64,000 nucleotides of DNA. Source: an uncultured SAR86 cluster bacterium. Its GTDB lineage: Bacteria > Pseudomonadota > Gammaproteobacteria > Magnimaribacterales > D2472. The translations under genes and the position numbers were made by a program. The DNA is taken from positions 255,749 through 319,748 of the forward strand of contig CACHRR010000001.1 of the NCBI GenBank assembly GCA_902582355.1, written 5' to 3'. Positions 1 through 10,137 of this stretch are shown here, piece by piece (the first letter of the stretch is position 1; every line of letters begins with the position of its first letter). The notes beneath the pieces were generated by a model. That model ran no database searches and was not told the DNA's origin. It saw nothing but the letters and a program-made list of their open reading frames with translations.

Positions 1-1
1 T

Positions 2-424
2 CCAGATGATAAATTAAGAAATGAAATTGTACCAATTAATAATAAGTATCCTATTAAAACTCTTATAGGAGCATGTAAAAACTACTTAAAAAGTTTTGAA
101 AATAAGAGGACTTTGACAATAGAATATATCTTAATTGATGAGGTGAATGATTCGCTAGAACATGCTAAGGATTTAGCAAAACTCCTAACAAAACTATCAT
201 GTAAGATAAATTTAATACCATTTAACAGTTTTAATGGCTCAAATTATAAAAGACCGAGTACTGCTAAGATGAATGTTTTTAAAAAGTATTTAATTGGAAA
301 AGGCTTTATTACAACTTTAAGAGTAACAAGGGGCGATGCTGTTGATGCTGCTTGCGGACAATTGGTGGGAGATCTCTCTAACTCAATTAAAGGAAAGAAA
401 TTAATTAAGCATAAATCAATTTAA
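2..424 (+). CDS. rlmN: 23S rRNA/tRNA adenine-C2 methyltransferase RlmN, C-terminal part
   Basis: The gene enters from the left edge; the open frame runs from base 2, and the TTG at 113 is internal. RlmN is a radical-SAM enzyme that methylates C2 of A2503 in 23S rRNA and A37 in some tRNAs. What is visible is the C-terminal end: a YILIDEVNDS segment, then IPFNSFNGSNYKRP, and the tail RGDAVDAACGQL, whose cysteine matches the position of the methyl-carrying C-terminal cysteine of the family. The radical-SAM CxxxCxxC site is outside the window. The stop overlaps the rodZ start (TAATG). The order rlmN-rodZ-ispG-hisS is the conserved gammaproteobacterial one, which supports the call. Confidence 0.93.
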   Translation, partial: PDDKLRNEIVPINNKYPIKTLIGACKNYLKSFENKRTLTIEYILIDEVNDSLEHAKDLAKLLTKLSCKINLIPFNSFNGSNYKRPSTAKMNVFKKYLIGKGFITTLRVTRGDAVDAACGQLVGDLSNSIKGKKLIKHKSI

Positions 425-1176
425 TGAGTATTGAATTAAAATCAGCAAATTCAGTCAAAATAGGAAAGAAATTTTCTAAAAAAAGAAATAATAATTCATA
501 TTCAATAGATGAAGTTTCAAAGCTACTATTTATTAATAAAAATTATTTGCTAGCAATCGAAAAAGGTGACTATAGTATTTTTCCTAGTGAATCTTTCGCA
601 AAAGCATATTTTAAAAAATATCAAAACTTTTTGGAAATCTCATATGACTTTCCAGGTGTTTATGATCTAAAAGTTGAAAAAAAACATAAAAAAATTTCAA
701 CAGAAATTATTTTTAAAAACAATTTTAATCTTAACAACAGTATTATTATTTTATCCGCTTTTTTGATCTTTTTATTTGGATTAGCAATATATTACTTTTT
801 CATTAAATTACCAATTTCTATTGATTCAATAATTGAGGTTAATGAAACTGATGCAGAAAACATCACTTTGGAAGTAAGCACAACTACCAAAACGGATAAA
901 GTACTTTCACTCTCAGATGAAATATTTATAAATAATAGTCTTATTCTTGAATTTACAGGAGATTGTTGGATGGAACTATATAAAAATGGGGAGATTATAG
1001 AAGCTCAACTATTTAGAAATGAAAATGTATACGAGAGAATTATTGAAATTCCATTTAAAATTATTGTGGGTAATGCTGATTTTGTTAAAGGATCATATAA
1101 TGGTAATGACATTGATTTTAAAACTGATGCTAATAGACTAACAAGAGTGAATACTGTGATTTTTTCAAATGACTAA
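424..1176 (+). CDS. rodZ: RodZ-like cell-shape protein (HTH, one membrane helix, periplasmic DUF4115)
   Basis: RodZ is a bitopic membrane protein that links MreB to the elongasome and sets rod shape. The 250-residue protein has a Cro/HTH_25-type helix-turn-helix at about residues 27-70 ([21 protein letters not shown], allowing for turns), a lysine-rich linker, one hydrophobic helix at about 106-127, and a C-terminal extracytoplasmic beta domain containing [12 protein letters not shown], typical of DUF4115. It is shorter than E. coli RodZ (337 aa), mainly because the linker is reduced. Its ATG overlaps the rlmN stop and its end overlaps ispG by 8 bases, so it is translationally coupled to both. 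The gene pilF/pilW, usual between rlmN and rodZ, is absent. Confidence 0.85.
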   Translation: MSIELKSANSVKIGKKFSKKRNNNSYSIDEVSKLLFINKNYLLAIEKGDYSIFPSESFAKAYFKKYQNFLEISYDFPGVYDLKVEKKHKKISTEIIFKNNFNLNNSIIILSAFLIFLFGLAIYYFFIKLPISIDSIIEVNETDAENITLEVSTTTKTDKVLSLSDEIFINNSLILEFTGDCWMELYKNGEIIEAQLFRNENVYERIIEIPFKIIVGNADFVKGSYNGNDIDFKTDANRLTRVNTVIFSND

Positions 1177-2272
1177 TTGGATTAAACGTAAAAAAACAAA
1201 ACCTGTTCAGGTCGGTAATGTTTTTGTTGGTGGCACTAATCCAATTTCTGTTCAATCTATGACAAATACAAATACCTGCGATGTTGTGTCAACTGTAAAA
1301 CAGATTAATGATCTAAAGTTAGCTGGAGCAGACATTGTGAGAGTATCTGTCCCAGGATTTGATGAGGCAAAAGCATTTAAAGAAATAAAAAAAACTGTTG
1401 ATATACCATTAGTTGCTGATATACATTTTGATTATAAGATCGCATTAGAGGTTGCAGATTCAGCAGATTGCTTAAGGATAAACCCTGGAAATATTGGAAA
1501 AGAGAATAAAATAAAAGAAGTTATAAATTCTGCAATTGATAATGGAATACCAATCAGGGTAGGAGTCAATGCAGGCTCCCTTGAGAAAGATCTCCAAAAA
1601 AAATATGGAGAGCCAAATGCAGATGCGCTTGTAGAATCAGCATTGAGACATGTAGAAATATTAGATAAGTTTAATTTTGAAAATTATAAAATGAGTCTCA
1701 AAGCTTCTAATATTGAAATGACGGTAGATGCTTATAGGAAAATATCAAAAATAATTGAACAACCTTTGCACCTAGGTATTACAGAAGCAGGTAGTTACAG
1801 GGCAGGCACTGTAAAATCTTCCATTGGCGTTGGAATCCTTTTGTCCGAGGGTATTGGTGATACGATCAGAATTTCGTTAGCTTCAGATCCAATAGATGAA
1901 ATTAAAATTGGATGGGACATACTCAAAAGTCTTAATATAAGAAGCAGAGGTGTTAAAATAATTGCATGTCCGAGTTGCTCTCGTCAAAATTTTAATGTGA
2001 TAGAGGTTGTTAACGAGCTTGAGCACAGACTTGAAAACATATCTGACGATATTGAAGTTGCTATAATTGGATGCTACGTAAATGGCCCAGGTGAGAGCAA
2101 AGCTGCAAATATTGGTTTAACTGGAGCTAGCCCAAATAATTTGTTATATATTGATGGCGCACCTAATAAAAAAATTTCTAACGAAAATATTGTTGATGAG
2201 CTTGAGGAACAGATCAGATTAAAAATTTCTCTTAACAAAACCAAATCTGAAAAGATCATTCTGAGGAGCTAA
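1169..2272 (+). CDS. ispG: 4-hydroxy-3-methylbut-2-en-1-yl diphosphate synthase (flavodoxin)
   Basis: IspG (GcpE) is the [4Fe-4S] enzyme that converts MEcPP to HMBPP, the penultimate step of the MEP isoprenoid pathway; ispH, which completes the pathway, lies at 26.4 kb. The 367 residues match the usual bacterial length of about 370. The N-terminal TIM-barrel part carries [15 protein letters not shown] and [10 protein letters not shown]. The cluster cysteines are visible in [12 protein letters not shown] and CYVNGPGE. The frame starts inside the rodZ end and stops two bases before hisS, consistent with a single transcript. Confidence 0.97.
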   Translation: MTNWIKRKKTKPVQVGNVFVGGTNPISVQSMTNTNTCDVVSTVKQINDLKLAGADIVRVSVPGFDEAKAFKEIKKTVDIPLVADIHFDYKIALEVADSADCLRINPGNIGKENKIKEVINSAIDNGIPIRVGVNAGSLEKDLQKKYGEPNADALVESALRHVEILDKFNFENYKMSLKASNIEMTVDAYRKISKIIEQPLHLGITEAGSYRAGTVKSSIGVGILLSEGIGDTIRISLASDPIDEIKIGWDILKSLNIRSRGVKIIACPSCSRQNFNVIEVVNELEHRLENISDDIEVAIIGCYVNGPGESKAANIGLTGASPNNLLYIDGAPNKKISNENIVDELEEQIRLKISLNKTKSEKIILRS

Positions 2273-2273
2273 T

Positions 2274-3542
2274 GTGAAAAAGATTAATTCACTCACAGGA
2301 ATGGTTGATTTATTACCAAGCAAATCTAATCACGAAGACATTGCGAACAAAATTTATACTGTTGAAAGAAAATTAAAAAAAATATTTGAAAATTTTTCAT
2401 TTTTTGAAATTAGAACTCCAGCATTAGAGCATACTGCACTTTTTGAAAGGTCTGTTGGTGAGTCTTCAGATATAGTTAATAAAGAGTTATATACTTTTTT
2501 GGATAAAAACGATAACAGTATTTGCCTCAGGCCAGAAGGAACTGCAAGTGTTATTAGATCAGTAATTGAAAAGAAACTGGATGGGGATCTGAGTAAATTT
2601 TACTATCTAGGCCCAATGTGGAGATATGAAAGACCACAAAAAGGGAGGTTTAGACAATTCTTTCAAGCAGGTGTCGAAGTTCTTGGATATCCAGAAGGGT
2701 TAGCAGAATTAGAACTAGTTTCTATGATATGCAATTTGAATAAAGAGTTTAAAATTAATAATCCTGTTCTTAAGATAAATCATTTAGGTAATCCTGAAAC
2801 AAAAGAAAAATTTTCAAGATCACTTCTTGATTATTTAAATCCAATGAAATCTGATTTAAATGAAAAAGACTTATCAAGGCTAAAAAATAATCCATTAAGA
2901 GTTTTAGATTCAAAAGATCCAAAAACACAAGAAATTTTAAAAGATGCTCCTTCAATTTCTGATTATCTCCCTAAAAGCTCACTAGAGCTTCTATTAAAGA
3001 TCAAAAAAATATTCTCCGAAGAGTGCAATATAAAAATTGATCATAATCTTGTGAGAGGCTTAGATTATTACTCTGGATTTGTTTTTGAATCAATATCTTC
3101 AGATTTAGGAGCTCAAGACGCTTATCTTGGTGGAGGAAGATACGATAATTTATGCAGTCAATTGGGTGGTAAAGACATGCCTGCAATTGGGATGGCAATA
3201 GGAATTGAAAGGCTTGCGTTGATATCAAGCCTAAGTAAAAATTCTAGGATAACAATTACTTTTATAATTATTTCTAACAATAATCAATCAAAAGCATATA
3301 AAATAGCGCACAACTTAAGATCAACTAATAAGAATATCTACATTGATGTTCAACTTTCTGATGCAAGTCTTAAGTCAAAACTTAGGCGAGCAAATAAAGA
3401 CAATGCTTCATATGCAGTCATAATTGGAGATGAGGAGTTAGAATCAAATAAAGTAATATTGAAACCATTAAATATTAAGGACTCAGAGCAAACTGTTATG
3501 ACAATCAATGAACTTAAGAAGTTTATCCAGGATTTAGGTTAG
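2274..3542 (+). CDS. hisS: Histidyl-tRNA synthetase
   Basis: A class II aminoacyl-tRNA synthetase of 422 residues (E. coli HisRS has 424). Visible are motif 2 (YYLGPMWRYERPQKGRFRQF), the histidine-specific LVRGLDYYSGFVFE, and motif 3 (GGRYDNL and the GMAIGIERLAL segment). The C-terminal anticodon-binding domain is about residues 325-422. The start is GTG: the ATG two bases upstream runs directly into a TGA in its own frame, so GTG at 2274 is the only sensible choice after the ispG stop. The gene sits in the ispG-hisS-yfgM-bamB-der order. Confidence 0.97.
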   Translation: MKKINSLTGMVDLLPSKSNHEDIANKIYTVERKLKKIFENFSFFEIRTPALEHTALFERSVGESSDIVNKELYTFLDKNDNSICLRPEGTASVIRSVIEKKLDGDLSKFYYLGPMWRYERPQKGRFRQFFQAGVEVLGYPEGLAELELVSMICNLNKEFKINNPVLKINHLGNPETKEKFSRSLLDYLNPMKSDLNEKDLSRLKNNPLRVLDSKDPKTQEILKDAPSISDYLPKSSLELLLKIKKIFSEECNIKIDHNLVRGLDYYSGFVFESISSDLGAQDAYLGGGRYDNLCSQLGGKDMPAIGMAIGIERLALISSLSKNSRITITFIIISNNNQSKAYKIAHNLRSTNKNIYIDVQLSDASLKSKLRRANKDNASYAVIIGDEELESNKVILKPLNIKDSEQTVMTINELKKFIQDLG

Positions 3543-3551
3543 GACATAATC

Positions 3552-4211
3552 ATGAATAATGTTTATGAAAATAGTATGAGATTTTTACCTTTTTTAAAAT
3601 TTTTAGATAGATATAAGTCGTTATTAATTTCTATATTGATTATAGTGATTATTACTGTTATTTATTTCGTGGCATCGAATCAGATACAACAAACAAAAAA
3701 TGAAAAAGCATCTATTATTTATAATGAATGGACCGAAGAAATTTCAAAAGAGAAACCAAATTCTGAAAAATTAGACAATATTTTAAAAACTCTATTAGAC
3801 TCTTATAAAAAAACAGGTTACTTAAAACTAGCTTTACTAAGTAAAGCAAATCTTGATGCAAAATCAAATAATCTCGAAGAAGCTCTTACCAACTTTAATC
3901 AAATAATAAACTTAACGGATGGTTTTTATGGAAACAAAGTTTTTAATAAAATTGCCAGAGTAAGTGCTTCAAGAATATTGCTCTCACTTGATAATTATAC
4001 CGAAGCTTTAATTATGATTGAAAAATATTCTTCATCTGATACTAATGCCTATATTCATGAACTAACTGGAGATATTCTTTTAAAACAAGAAAAGACTAAT
4101 TTAGCTAAAGATCAATATGAAATGGCACTTGTCAAATATTCTGACCAGACATCAAAATCAATTGTGACAATGAAAATTTCAAATATAGGATTAAAAAAAA
4201 GTGAAAAGTAA
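3552..4211 (+). CDS. yfgM: YfgM-type ancillary SecYEG translocon subunit (TPR protein)
   Basis: YfgM is a membrane-anchored periplasmic tetratricopeptide protein that associates with the Sec translocon and PpiD and assists envelope protein biogenesis. This 219-residue protein has a short cytoplasmic N-terminus, one strong hydrophobic helix at about residues 24-45, and then helical repeats consistent with TPRs (such as YTEALIMIEKY and LTGDILLKQEKTNLAKDQY). Length and architecture fit the family (about 206 aa in E. coli). Identification rests mostly on its place between hisS and bamB; sequence conservation is moderate. Its end overlaps the bamB start by 11 bases. Confidence 0.85.
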   Translation: MNNVYENSMRFLPFLKFLDRYKSLLISILIIVIITVIYFVASNQIQQTKNEKASIIYNEWTEEISKEKPNSEKLDNILKTLLDSYKKTGYLKLALLSKANLDAKSNNLEEALTNFNQIINLTDGFYGNKVFNKIARVSASRILLSLDNYTEALIMIEKYSSSDTNAYIHELTGDILLKQEKTNLAKDQYEMALVKYSDQTSKSIVTMKISNIGLKKSEK

Positions 4212-5349
4212 AAAAATATATTCTTTGTTTTTGGTTTTAATGCTGACTTCTTGTTCAACTATGGATAGCTTAAGGTTCTGGCAAAATGATGAAATAGATA
4301 CAGATGAGCCTAGGGACTTAATTTCTTTTTCGAATCAAAAATTTATAGAAATAGAATGGAAAAAATCTTTTGAAGGTGAGAATATTCTTGGTAATTTTGT
4401 TCCTGGATTTAGTTCACAAAAGTTATTTTTTAGCGATTCCCAAGGAACTGTTTCTTCAATGAATGCGATAGATGGAAATATTCTTTGGACAAAGGAGCTT
4501 GATTTTTTAGCGTCAGGAACTTCAGCTGGTTATGGAATTGTGGTTGTTTCTGATACAAAAGGTAATGTAATTGCATTAACCCAAGATCAAGGAACTATTC
4601 TTTGGAAATCAAACGTTAAAGGTGAAGTGCTAAGTAAAGCTGCCGTAGATGCAAAGTTGGTTATTGTCAAGACAAACTCAGGTGAGCTGATTGCTTTAGA
4701 TAAAGATACAGGATCAATTGAATGGTCATATAGATCAAAATTACCACTTTTGACTGTTAGAGGCAGCAGTAGTCCAGTCATTATTGATGATAAAATTTAT
4801 ACTTCATTTGATAATGGAAGGCTCGGTGTTTTTGATTTAAATTCAGGTTTTCCTTTATGGGATGGAGCAATATCTTATGTTAGAGGTGTATCAGAATTAG
4901 AAAATCTAATTGATGCAGACTCACCTCCAGTAGTTGAGGGCGGACTTATATACTCTACTAATTATCAAGGGAACTTAAATATATTTGATATTGCACAACA
5001 AAGATCTGTTTGGTCTTATGAAACGTCTTCATTTTATTCCCCAGTTATCATTAAAGGAATGTTAATTATTATTGAGGCAAATTCAGCTATTAGATCTTTT
5101 GCAGTTCAAACCATGGAGGAATCATGGCTTAGTGAAGATTATCTTAATAGAGATTTATCTAATGCTGTGAGCTTTAAGGGCGATTTGGCTTTCGGTGATT
5201 TTGAAGGATTCGTACATATTGTTGATCCGCTAAATGGTAAAACAGTTGCAAGAGAAAAAATTTCTAGAAAACCAATAAAAACCGTTCTTAGTAGAAGCAA
5301 TAAGCTTTATGCTATAGATGAAGCTTTTAATCTTTTTTTGATTAATTAA
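4201..5349 (+). CDS. bamB: Outer membrane protein assembly lipoprotein BamB
   Basis: BamB is the beta-propeller lipoprotein of the BAM complex that inserts outer-membrane beta-barrels. The start is GTG at 4201 inside yfgM. A lipoprotein signal peptide is clear: lysines, a hydrophobic stretch, then the lipobox LTSC with the acylated cysteine near residue 18. The rest is a PQQ-like propeller with repeated blades showing the pattern 'xxGxIxWxxxL' (DGNILWTKEL, QGTILWKSN, TGSIEWSYR, SGFPLWDG). The 382 residues match family length. The next gene, der, follows after 12 bases, as in E. coli. Confidence 0.95.
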   Translation: MKSKKIYSLFLVLMLTSCSTMDSLRFWQNDEIDTDEPRDLISFSNQKFIEIEWKKSFEGENILGNFVPGFSSQKLFFSDSQGTVSSMNAIDGNILWTKELDFLASGTSAGYGIVVVSDTKGNVIALTQDQGTILWKSNVKGEVLSKAAVDAKLVIVKTNSGELIALDKDTGSIEWSYRSKLPLLTVRGSSSPVIIDDKIYTSFDNGRLGVFDLNSGFPLWDGAISYVRGVSELENLIDADSPPVVEGGLIYSTNYQGNLNIFDIAQQRSVWSYETSSFYSPVIIKGMLIIIEANSAIRSFAVQTMEESWLSEDYLNRDLSNAVSFKGDLAFGDFEGFVHIVDPLNGKTVAREKISRKPIKTVLSRSNKLYAIDEAFNLFLIN

Positions 5350-5361
5350 TGAAATTTAATA

Positions 5362-6738
5362 ATGTTTACTTCAATAGCAATTATAGGGCGTCCAAACGTA
5401 GGAAAATCAACTCTTTTTAATAAACTTACCAAATCAAGAGATGCCATAGTATCTGATTTTTCAGGTCTTACCAAAGATAGAAATCATGGCCTGATTATAC
5501 TCAAAAATAAAAATAATTTGCTTGTTGATACTGGTGGTATTGATAACGAAAAAGAAGAGATAAAGGAAGCTATATCAAAACAAGCATGGTTAGCTGCAAT
5601 GGAATCTAAAATAATATTACTGGTTTTAGATGGCTCGAATGATCTTAATAACCAAGATTTGGAAATAATTAGTAAACTAAGAAAATTAAATAAAGAATTT
5701 ATTGCAGTCTTAAATAAGATAGATAAAAAATCTAACTCATCAATGAAAGCAGATCTTCAGGCTAATGGTATAAAGGAAATGATAGATGTTAGTGCTGAGC
5801 ATTCAATAAATATAAATGCTCTTAGATCTAAATTAGAAGAAAAATTACCTAACCAATCAATAAAATTTCCTGATGGAAAAAAAATAGCAATACTTGGAAG
5901 GCCAAATGCTGGGAAATCTACATTTATAAATAACTTAATTAATGAAGAACGTTTAATTGTAAGTGAAATTGCAGGAACAACGATTGATGCAATTAGCGTC
6001 CCATTTAAATTTAATAATGAAGAATTTATCTTAATTGATACTGCCGGGATAAGAAAGGGCTATAAATATAATACAAATATAGAGTATTTTTCTTATGTTA
6101 GGGCTATGCACGCCATTGACCAAAGCAATATAGTAATTTTTATGTGTGATCTTAGTCAAGGTTTAGTTGACCAAGACATGAAAATAATAAATATGATAAT
6201 TGAAAATGGTAAGCCACTAATTATGGCAATGAATAAAACTGATTTATTGTCAAAAAATGAAATTGATAGAGCATATTTATCAAAAAAAATGCAAACAGAT
6301 TTTGTAAAAAATATTGAAAATGTTGAAATATCAGCATTGAAGAAAAAGGGATTTAAAAGAGTTTTTAATTTATCTAAAAAAATTATTGACAAATCTCAAA
6401 AAAAATTCTCAACCTCGATGTTGAACAGACTCTTAGAAACATTTGTAAATGAAAACTCACCTCCATCAATTTCAGGAAGGCAAATTAAGTTCAAACATGT
6501 ACATTTTGGAGGTACTTATCCTACAACATTGATTATTAATTCAAATCAAGATAAAAAAATTCCTAGTAATTATAAAAGATATTTAGAAAATAGCTTTAGA
6601 TCAGAGTTAAAATTAAAAAGCGTTCAACTCAAGATAATTTTTAGAAAATCTAAAAATCCATTTAAAGATAAGAAAAATAAACTAACTGAAAAACAAATTA
6701 AAAAAAGAAAAAGACTAATAAAACATTCAAAAAAGTAG
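5362..6738 (+). CDS. der: Ribosome biogenesis GTPase Der (EngA)
   Basis: Der is a double GTPase needed for 50S subunit maturation. Two G domains are visible: the first with GRPNVGKSTLFN, DTGG and NKID, the second with GRPNAGKSTFIN, DTAG and NKTD, followed by a KH-like domain (from about residue 345) and a very basic lysine-rich tail. The 458 residues are slightly shorter than E. coli Der (490). In the first switch region the usual PGLTRD reads SGLTKD, a mild change. It closes the rlmN-to-der block; a 94-base gap separates it from the sdh operon. Confidence 0.97.
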   Translation: MFTSIAIIGRPNVGKSTLFNKLTKSRDAIVSDFSGLTKDRNHGLIILKNKNNLLVDTGGIDNEKEEIKEAISKQAWLAAMESKIILLVLDGSNDLNNQDLEIISKLRKLNKEFIAVLNKIDKKSNSSMKADLQANGIKEMIDVSAEHSININALRSKLEEKLPNQSIKFPDGKKIAILGRPNAGKSTFINNLINEERLIVSEIAGTTIDAISVPFKFNNEEFILIDTAGIRKGYKYNTNIEYFSYVRAMHAIDQSNIVIFMCDLSQGLVDQDMKIINMIIENGKPLIMAMNKTDLLSKNEIDRAYLSKKMQTDFVKNIENVEISALKKKGFKRVFNLSKKIIDKSQKKFSTSMLNRLLETFVNENSPPSISGRQIKFKHVHFGGTYPTTLIINSNQDKKIPSNYKRYLENSFRSELKLKSVQLKIIFRKSKNPFKDKKNKLTEKQIKKRKRLIKHSKK

Positions 6739-6782
6739 TATTTTTTCAGTCATATTCCTCAATTCGATCAAAGAATCTACTG

Positions 6783-6788
6783 TATAAT
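6783..6788 (+). promoter_or_regulatory. Possible -10 element of the sdh-suc operon promoter
   Basis: A perfect TATAAT lies 45 bases before the sdhC start in the only gap upstream of the long respiratory operon. No convincing -35 hexamer is seen at the right spacing, so this is only a candidate. The gap also holds a T-run just after the der stop but no strong hairpin. Confidence 0.3.
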
Positions 6789-6832
6789 TTAATTTAATAG
6801 CAATAATTATTAATATTTACTATTGGCACACA

Positions 6833-7216
6833 ATGCAACAAAGACCAGTTTATCTTGATCTAACTAAAATTAGACTACCCTTGTCAGCAATCATATCAAT
6901 TATGCATCGTTTAAGTGGAGTATATGTTTTTTTTGTAACAATTCCCTTGATATTATATTGCATGTATAAATCAACATTTTCTAAAGCAAGTTTTGATCAA
7001 TTAGTGATAGATATATCTTCTATCTCTCTTTTCTCATTTTTTGTATTTATAAGTATTTCAATTTTTCTGTTTCATATAATATCTGGAATTAGACATTTGA
7101 TTATGGATTTCCTTCATATTGGAGAATCTCTTAATGGAGCTCATTATTCTGCAATATCTTCATTGATCATTTGGTTTGTAACATCCATTGTATTTTGTGG
7201 ATATTTATTTTTATGA
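6833..7216 (+). CDS. sdhC: Succinate dehydrogenase cytochrome b556 subunit
   Basis: SdhC is one of the two membrane anchors of complex II; it binds heme b and ubiquinone with SdhD. The 127-residue protein has three membrane helices. Family features are RPVYLDLTKIRLPLSAIISI at the N-terminus, the quinone-site segment SIMHRLSG with Ser and Arg, and the heme-ligand region FHIISGIRHLIMDF with its conserved histidine. The stop overlaps the sdhD start (ATGA). It is the first gene of sdhCDAB-sucAB-lpdA-sucCD. Confidence 0.96.
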   Translation: MQQRPVYLDLTKIRLPLSAIISIMHRLSGVYVFFVTIPLILYCMYKSTFSKASFDQLVIDISSISLFSFFVFISISIFLFHIISGIRHLIMDFLHIGESLNGAHYSAISSLIIWFVTSIVFCGYLFL

Positions 7217-7572
7217 GGGGCTCAATAATTTGGTACACCCAAAGGTATAGCGCTTTGTTACTTCTTTGCTATGTCATTTACATCTCAAATTTTATTTTTT
7301 TTAAAGATAATATTACATATTTTACTTGGTCGAATTTCTTTCTTTCTTTTCAGGCAAGACTTTTTACCTCATTAATATTTCTGACACTTGTTTTGCACGC
7401 ATTTATAGGACTTTGGACCGTTGGTACAGATTATTTAATAGATAGGACACTTGGATTCTTAAGTTTTGCATTATCAAGACATGCAAATTTAATAAGAAAT
7501 ATCTATTTTTTTATATTTACTTTGTTCGGAATAGTTTATTTAACTTTTATTTTATATATAATATGGACATAA
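7213..7572 (+). CDS. sdhD: Succinate dehydrogenase membrane anchor subunit
   Basis: SdhD completes the membrane anchor of complex II. I place the start at the ATG at 7213, which overlaps the sdhC stop as ATGA and gives a protein beginning MRGSIIWYTQRYSALLL; the longer frame from 7171 lies inside sdhC and adds an implausible cysteine-rich leader. The protein has about 119 residues with three hydrophobic helices. The motif LVLHAFIGLWTVGTDYL holds the heme-side histidine and the conserved Asp-Tyr pair of the quinone site. Confidence 0.94.
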   Translation: MRGSIIWYTQRYSALLLLCYVIYISNFIFFKDNITYFTWSNFFLSFQARLFTSLIFLTLVLHAFIGLWTVGTDYLIDRTLGFLSFALSRHANLIRNIYFFIFTLFGIVYLTFILYIIWT

Positions 7573-7600
7573 AAGATAATGATATCTATTTATAATAATT

Positions 7601-9385
7601 ATGAATAATATATTTACCAATAATATAAAAACGATAGAGTATGATGCATTAATTATAGGAGGTGGTGGCTCAGGAATGCGAGCATCACTTGAATTAGCAA
7701 AATCTGGTTTAAACACCGCAGTTGTTTCAAAAGTTTTTCCAACAAGATCACATACAGTTTCAGCTCAAGGTGGTATTACATGCGCAATAGCAAGCGCTGA
7801 TCCAAATGATGATTGGAGATGGCACATGTATGACACCGTCAAAGGAGCAGACTTTATTGGTGACCAAGATGCAATTGAATATCTATGCTCTGAGGGACCC
7901 AAAGCGGTATTTGAACTCGAACATATGGGACTACCATTTTCAAGATTTGAAAATGGCAGAATATATCAAAGACCTTTTGGTGGACAATCTAAAGATTTTG
8001 GTAAAGGTGGGCAGGCCTCAAGAACATGTGCAGCAGCTGACAGGACTGGGCATGCTCTTCTTCACACTTTATATCAAAATAATGTTAAAGAAGGCACTAA
8101 TTTTCTTAATGAATGGTTTGCAGTTGATTTGGTTAAAAATTCAAAAGATGAGATTACTGGAGTAATAGCTTTTTCTATTGAAAATGGTGAGGTAGCATAT
8201 TTGAAAGCACAAGCGACTGTTCTTGCAACTGGCGGAGCTGGAAGAATATATGCTTCAACCACTAATGCCTTGATTAATACCGGTGATGGCTTGGCAATGA
8301 CATTAAGAGCAGGGCTTCCAGCACAAGATATGGAAATGTGGCAATTTCATCCTACTGGCATTTATGGGGCTGGGTCTCTGGTGACTGAAGGATGTAGGGG
8401 TGAAGGTGGATACTTAATAAATGGAGATGGTGAAAGATTTATGGAAAGGTATGCGCCAAATGTAAAAGATTTAGCAGGCAGAGATGTTGTTGCAAGATCG
8501 ATGGTTTTGGAAATACTTGAAGGAAGAGGGTGTGGAGAAAATAAAGATCACATTTTCTTAAAACTCGATCACTTAGGTGCTGACGTATTAAATTCAAAAC
8601 TTCCTGGGATATGTGAGCTCTCAAGGACTTTCGCACATGTTGATCCAATATTTGAACCAATTCCTGTTGTTCCAACTTGTCACTATATGATGGGTGGAAC
8701 TCCAACAAATGTATCAGGTCAAGCATTCACAAGAATTTATAATGAAGATAAATTGATTCCTGGTTTATTTTCTGCAGGTGAGGCAGCATGTGTTTCAGTA
8801 CATGGAGCTAATAGACTTGGAGGTAACTCTCTACTTGATCTAATTGTTTTTGGAAGAGCTACTGGACAGCATATTCAAAATGAACTTAAATCAGGTGGAG
8901 GGGTTGATCCTGCAACAAGAAGTGACATTGATAATTCACTAGAGCGACTAAATAAATTAAATGAATCAACTCACGGACATGATACAGCTGATGTAAAAAG
9001 AGAACTTCAAGAATGTATGCAAAATTATTTTGGCGTGTTTAGAAGAGGCGAGTTCATGGAGAAAGGATTAGAACAGCTTAATGAATTGAGAGAAAAGGTA
9101 GGTAATTTATATTTGAAAGATAAAAGTGATGCGTTCAATACTAGTAGAGTTGAGGCTATTGAGCTTCAAAATCTTTTTGAAGTTGCAGAGGCTACAGCAA
9201 TATCTGCATATCAAAGAACAGAAAGTAGAGGCGCACATGCTAGGGATGATTATCCTGATAGAGATGATGAAAATTGGTTATGCCATTCTATCTATGATCC
9301 AGTTTCTAAAGAAGTTTCCAAGAGAGAGGTTAATTTTAAACCAAAGGAAGTTGAAGCTTTTCCGCCAAAAGTAAGGTCATATTAA
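7601..9385 (+). CDS. sdhA: Succinate dehydrogenase flavoprotein subunit
   Basis: SdhA oxidises succinate to fumarate with covalently bound FAD and passes electrons to SdhB. The 594 residues match E. coli SdhA (588). Visible are the dinucleotide motif [16 protein letters not shown], the flavinylation-site region [16 protein letters not shown], the substrate and catalytic segments [18 protein letters not shown] and [11 protein letters not shown], and [14 protein letters not shown]. The stop overlaps the sdhB start by one base. The protein needs SdhE (56.7 kb) for FAD attachment. Confidence 0.98.
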   Translation: MNNIFTNNIKTIEYDALIIGGGGSGMRASLELAKSGLNTAVVSKVFPTRSHTVSAQGGITCAIASADPNDDWRWHMYDTVKGADFIGDQDAIEYLCSEGPKAVFELEHMGLPFSRFENGRIYQRPFGGQSKDFGKGGQASRTCAAADRTGHALLHTLYQNNVKEGTNFLNEWFAVDLVKNSKDEITGVIAFSIENGEVAYLKAQATVLATGGAGRIYASTTNALINTGDGLAMTLRAGLPAQDMEMWQFHPTGIYGAGSLVTEGCRGEGGYLINGDGERFMERYAPNVKDLAGRDVVARSMVLEILEGRGCGENKDHIFLKLDHLGADVLNSKLPGICELSRTFAHVDPIFEPIPVVPTCHYMMGGTPTNVSGQAFTRIYNEDKLIPGLFSAGEAACVSVHGANRLGGNSLLDLIVFGRATGQHIQNELKSGGGVDPATRSDIDNSLERLNKLNESTHGHDTADVKRELQECMQNYFGVFRRGEFMEKGLEQLNELREKVGNLYLKDKSDAFNTSRVEAIELQNLFEVAEATAISAYQRTESRGAHARDDYPDRDDENWLCHSIYDPVSKEVSKREVNFKPKEVEAFPPKVRSY

Positions 9386-10125
9386 TGTTTGAAAACAAAT
9401 TAGAAGTTAGTTTATATAGATATAATCCAGAAGAAGATAAGTTTCCATATATGAAAAAATATTCTATTGATAAACCAAGCAAAGATATTATGGTTCTTGA
9501 TCTTTTAAACCTACTTAAAGAAGATGATCAATCAATTTCATACAGAAGGTCTTGCAGAGAGGGTGTTTGTGGATCTGACGGGATGAATATTAATGGTAAG
9601 AATGGTTTGGCCTGTATAACTCCACTTTCTTCAGTTTTAAAAAAAAATAAAATTGAGTTAAGACCTTTACCAGGATTACCTGTTATTAGAGATTTAGTTG
9701 TAGATATGTCTGAGTTTTATGCCCAATATGAAAAAATAAAACCTTTTTTACAGAATGAAACTACAGCACCTGAACAAGAAAGGCTTCAGTCACCTGAAGA
9801 TAGAGATAAATTAGATGGTTTGTATGAATGCATTTTGTGCGCATGTTGTTCGACTAGCTGTCCCTCATTTTGGTGGAATCCTGATAAATTTGTTGGCCCA
9901 GCCGCACTTCTTCAAGCTTATAGATTTTTAGCGGATTCCAGAGATCTTAAAACATCTCAAAGACTCGAAGATCTTTCCGATCCATTTAGTGTATATAGAT
10001 GTCACGGAATTATGAACTGTGTAAATGTTTGTCCTAAAGGCTTAAACCCAAATAAAGCAATTGGGGAAATAAAATCTATGTTACATAAAAATAAAAAGGA
10101 TATAATTGCATCTGATATTAACTAA
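9385..10125 (+). CDS. sdhB: Succinate dehydrogenase iron-sulfur subunit
   Basis: SdhB carries three Fe-S clusters from SdhA to quinone. The [2Fe-2S] site is CREGVCGSDGMNINGKNG with a later cysteine in LACI; the [4Fe-4S] site is CILCACCSTSCPS; the [3Fe-4S] site is CHGIMNCVNVCPKGLNP. The 246 residues match the family (about 238). It starts on the sdhA stop and is followed 12 bases later by sucA, so the complex II and 2-oxoglutarate dehydrogenase genes probably share a transcript. Confidence 0.98.
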   Translation: MFENKLEVSLYRYNPEEDKFPYMKKYSIDKPSKDIMVLDLLNLLKEDDQSISYRRSCREGVCGSDGMNINGKNGLACITPLSSVLKKNKIELRPLPGLPVIRDLVVDMSEFYAQYEKIKPFLQNETTAPEQERLQSPEDRDKLDGLYECILCACCSTSCPSFWWNPDKFVGPAALLQAYRFLADSRDLKTSQRLEDLSDPFSVYRCHGIMNCVNVCPKGLNPNKAIGEIKSMLHKNKKDIIASDIN

Positions 10126-10137
10126 AATTAATTAAAA

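Noticed and set aside
7171..7212. Longer sdhD start inside sdhC
   Set aside because: The ATG at 7213 overlaps the sdhC stop as ATGA and matches the family start; the extra residues are not SdhD-like.
8439..8726. Minus-strand open frames inside sdhA and other long genes
   Set aside because: They lie wholly within strongly conserved genes and have no recognisable motifs or start signals.
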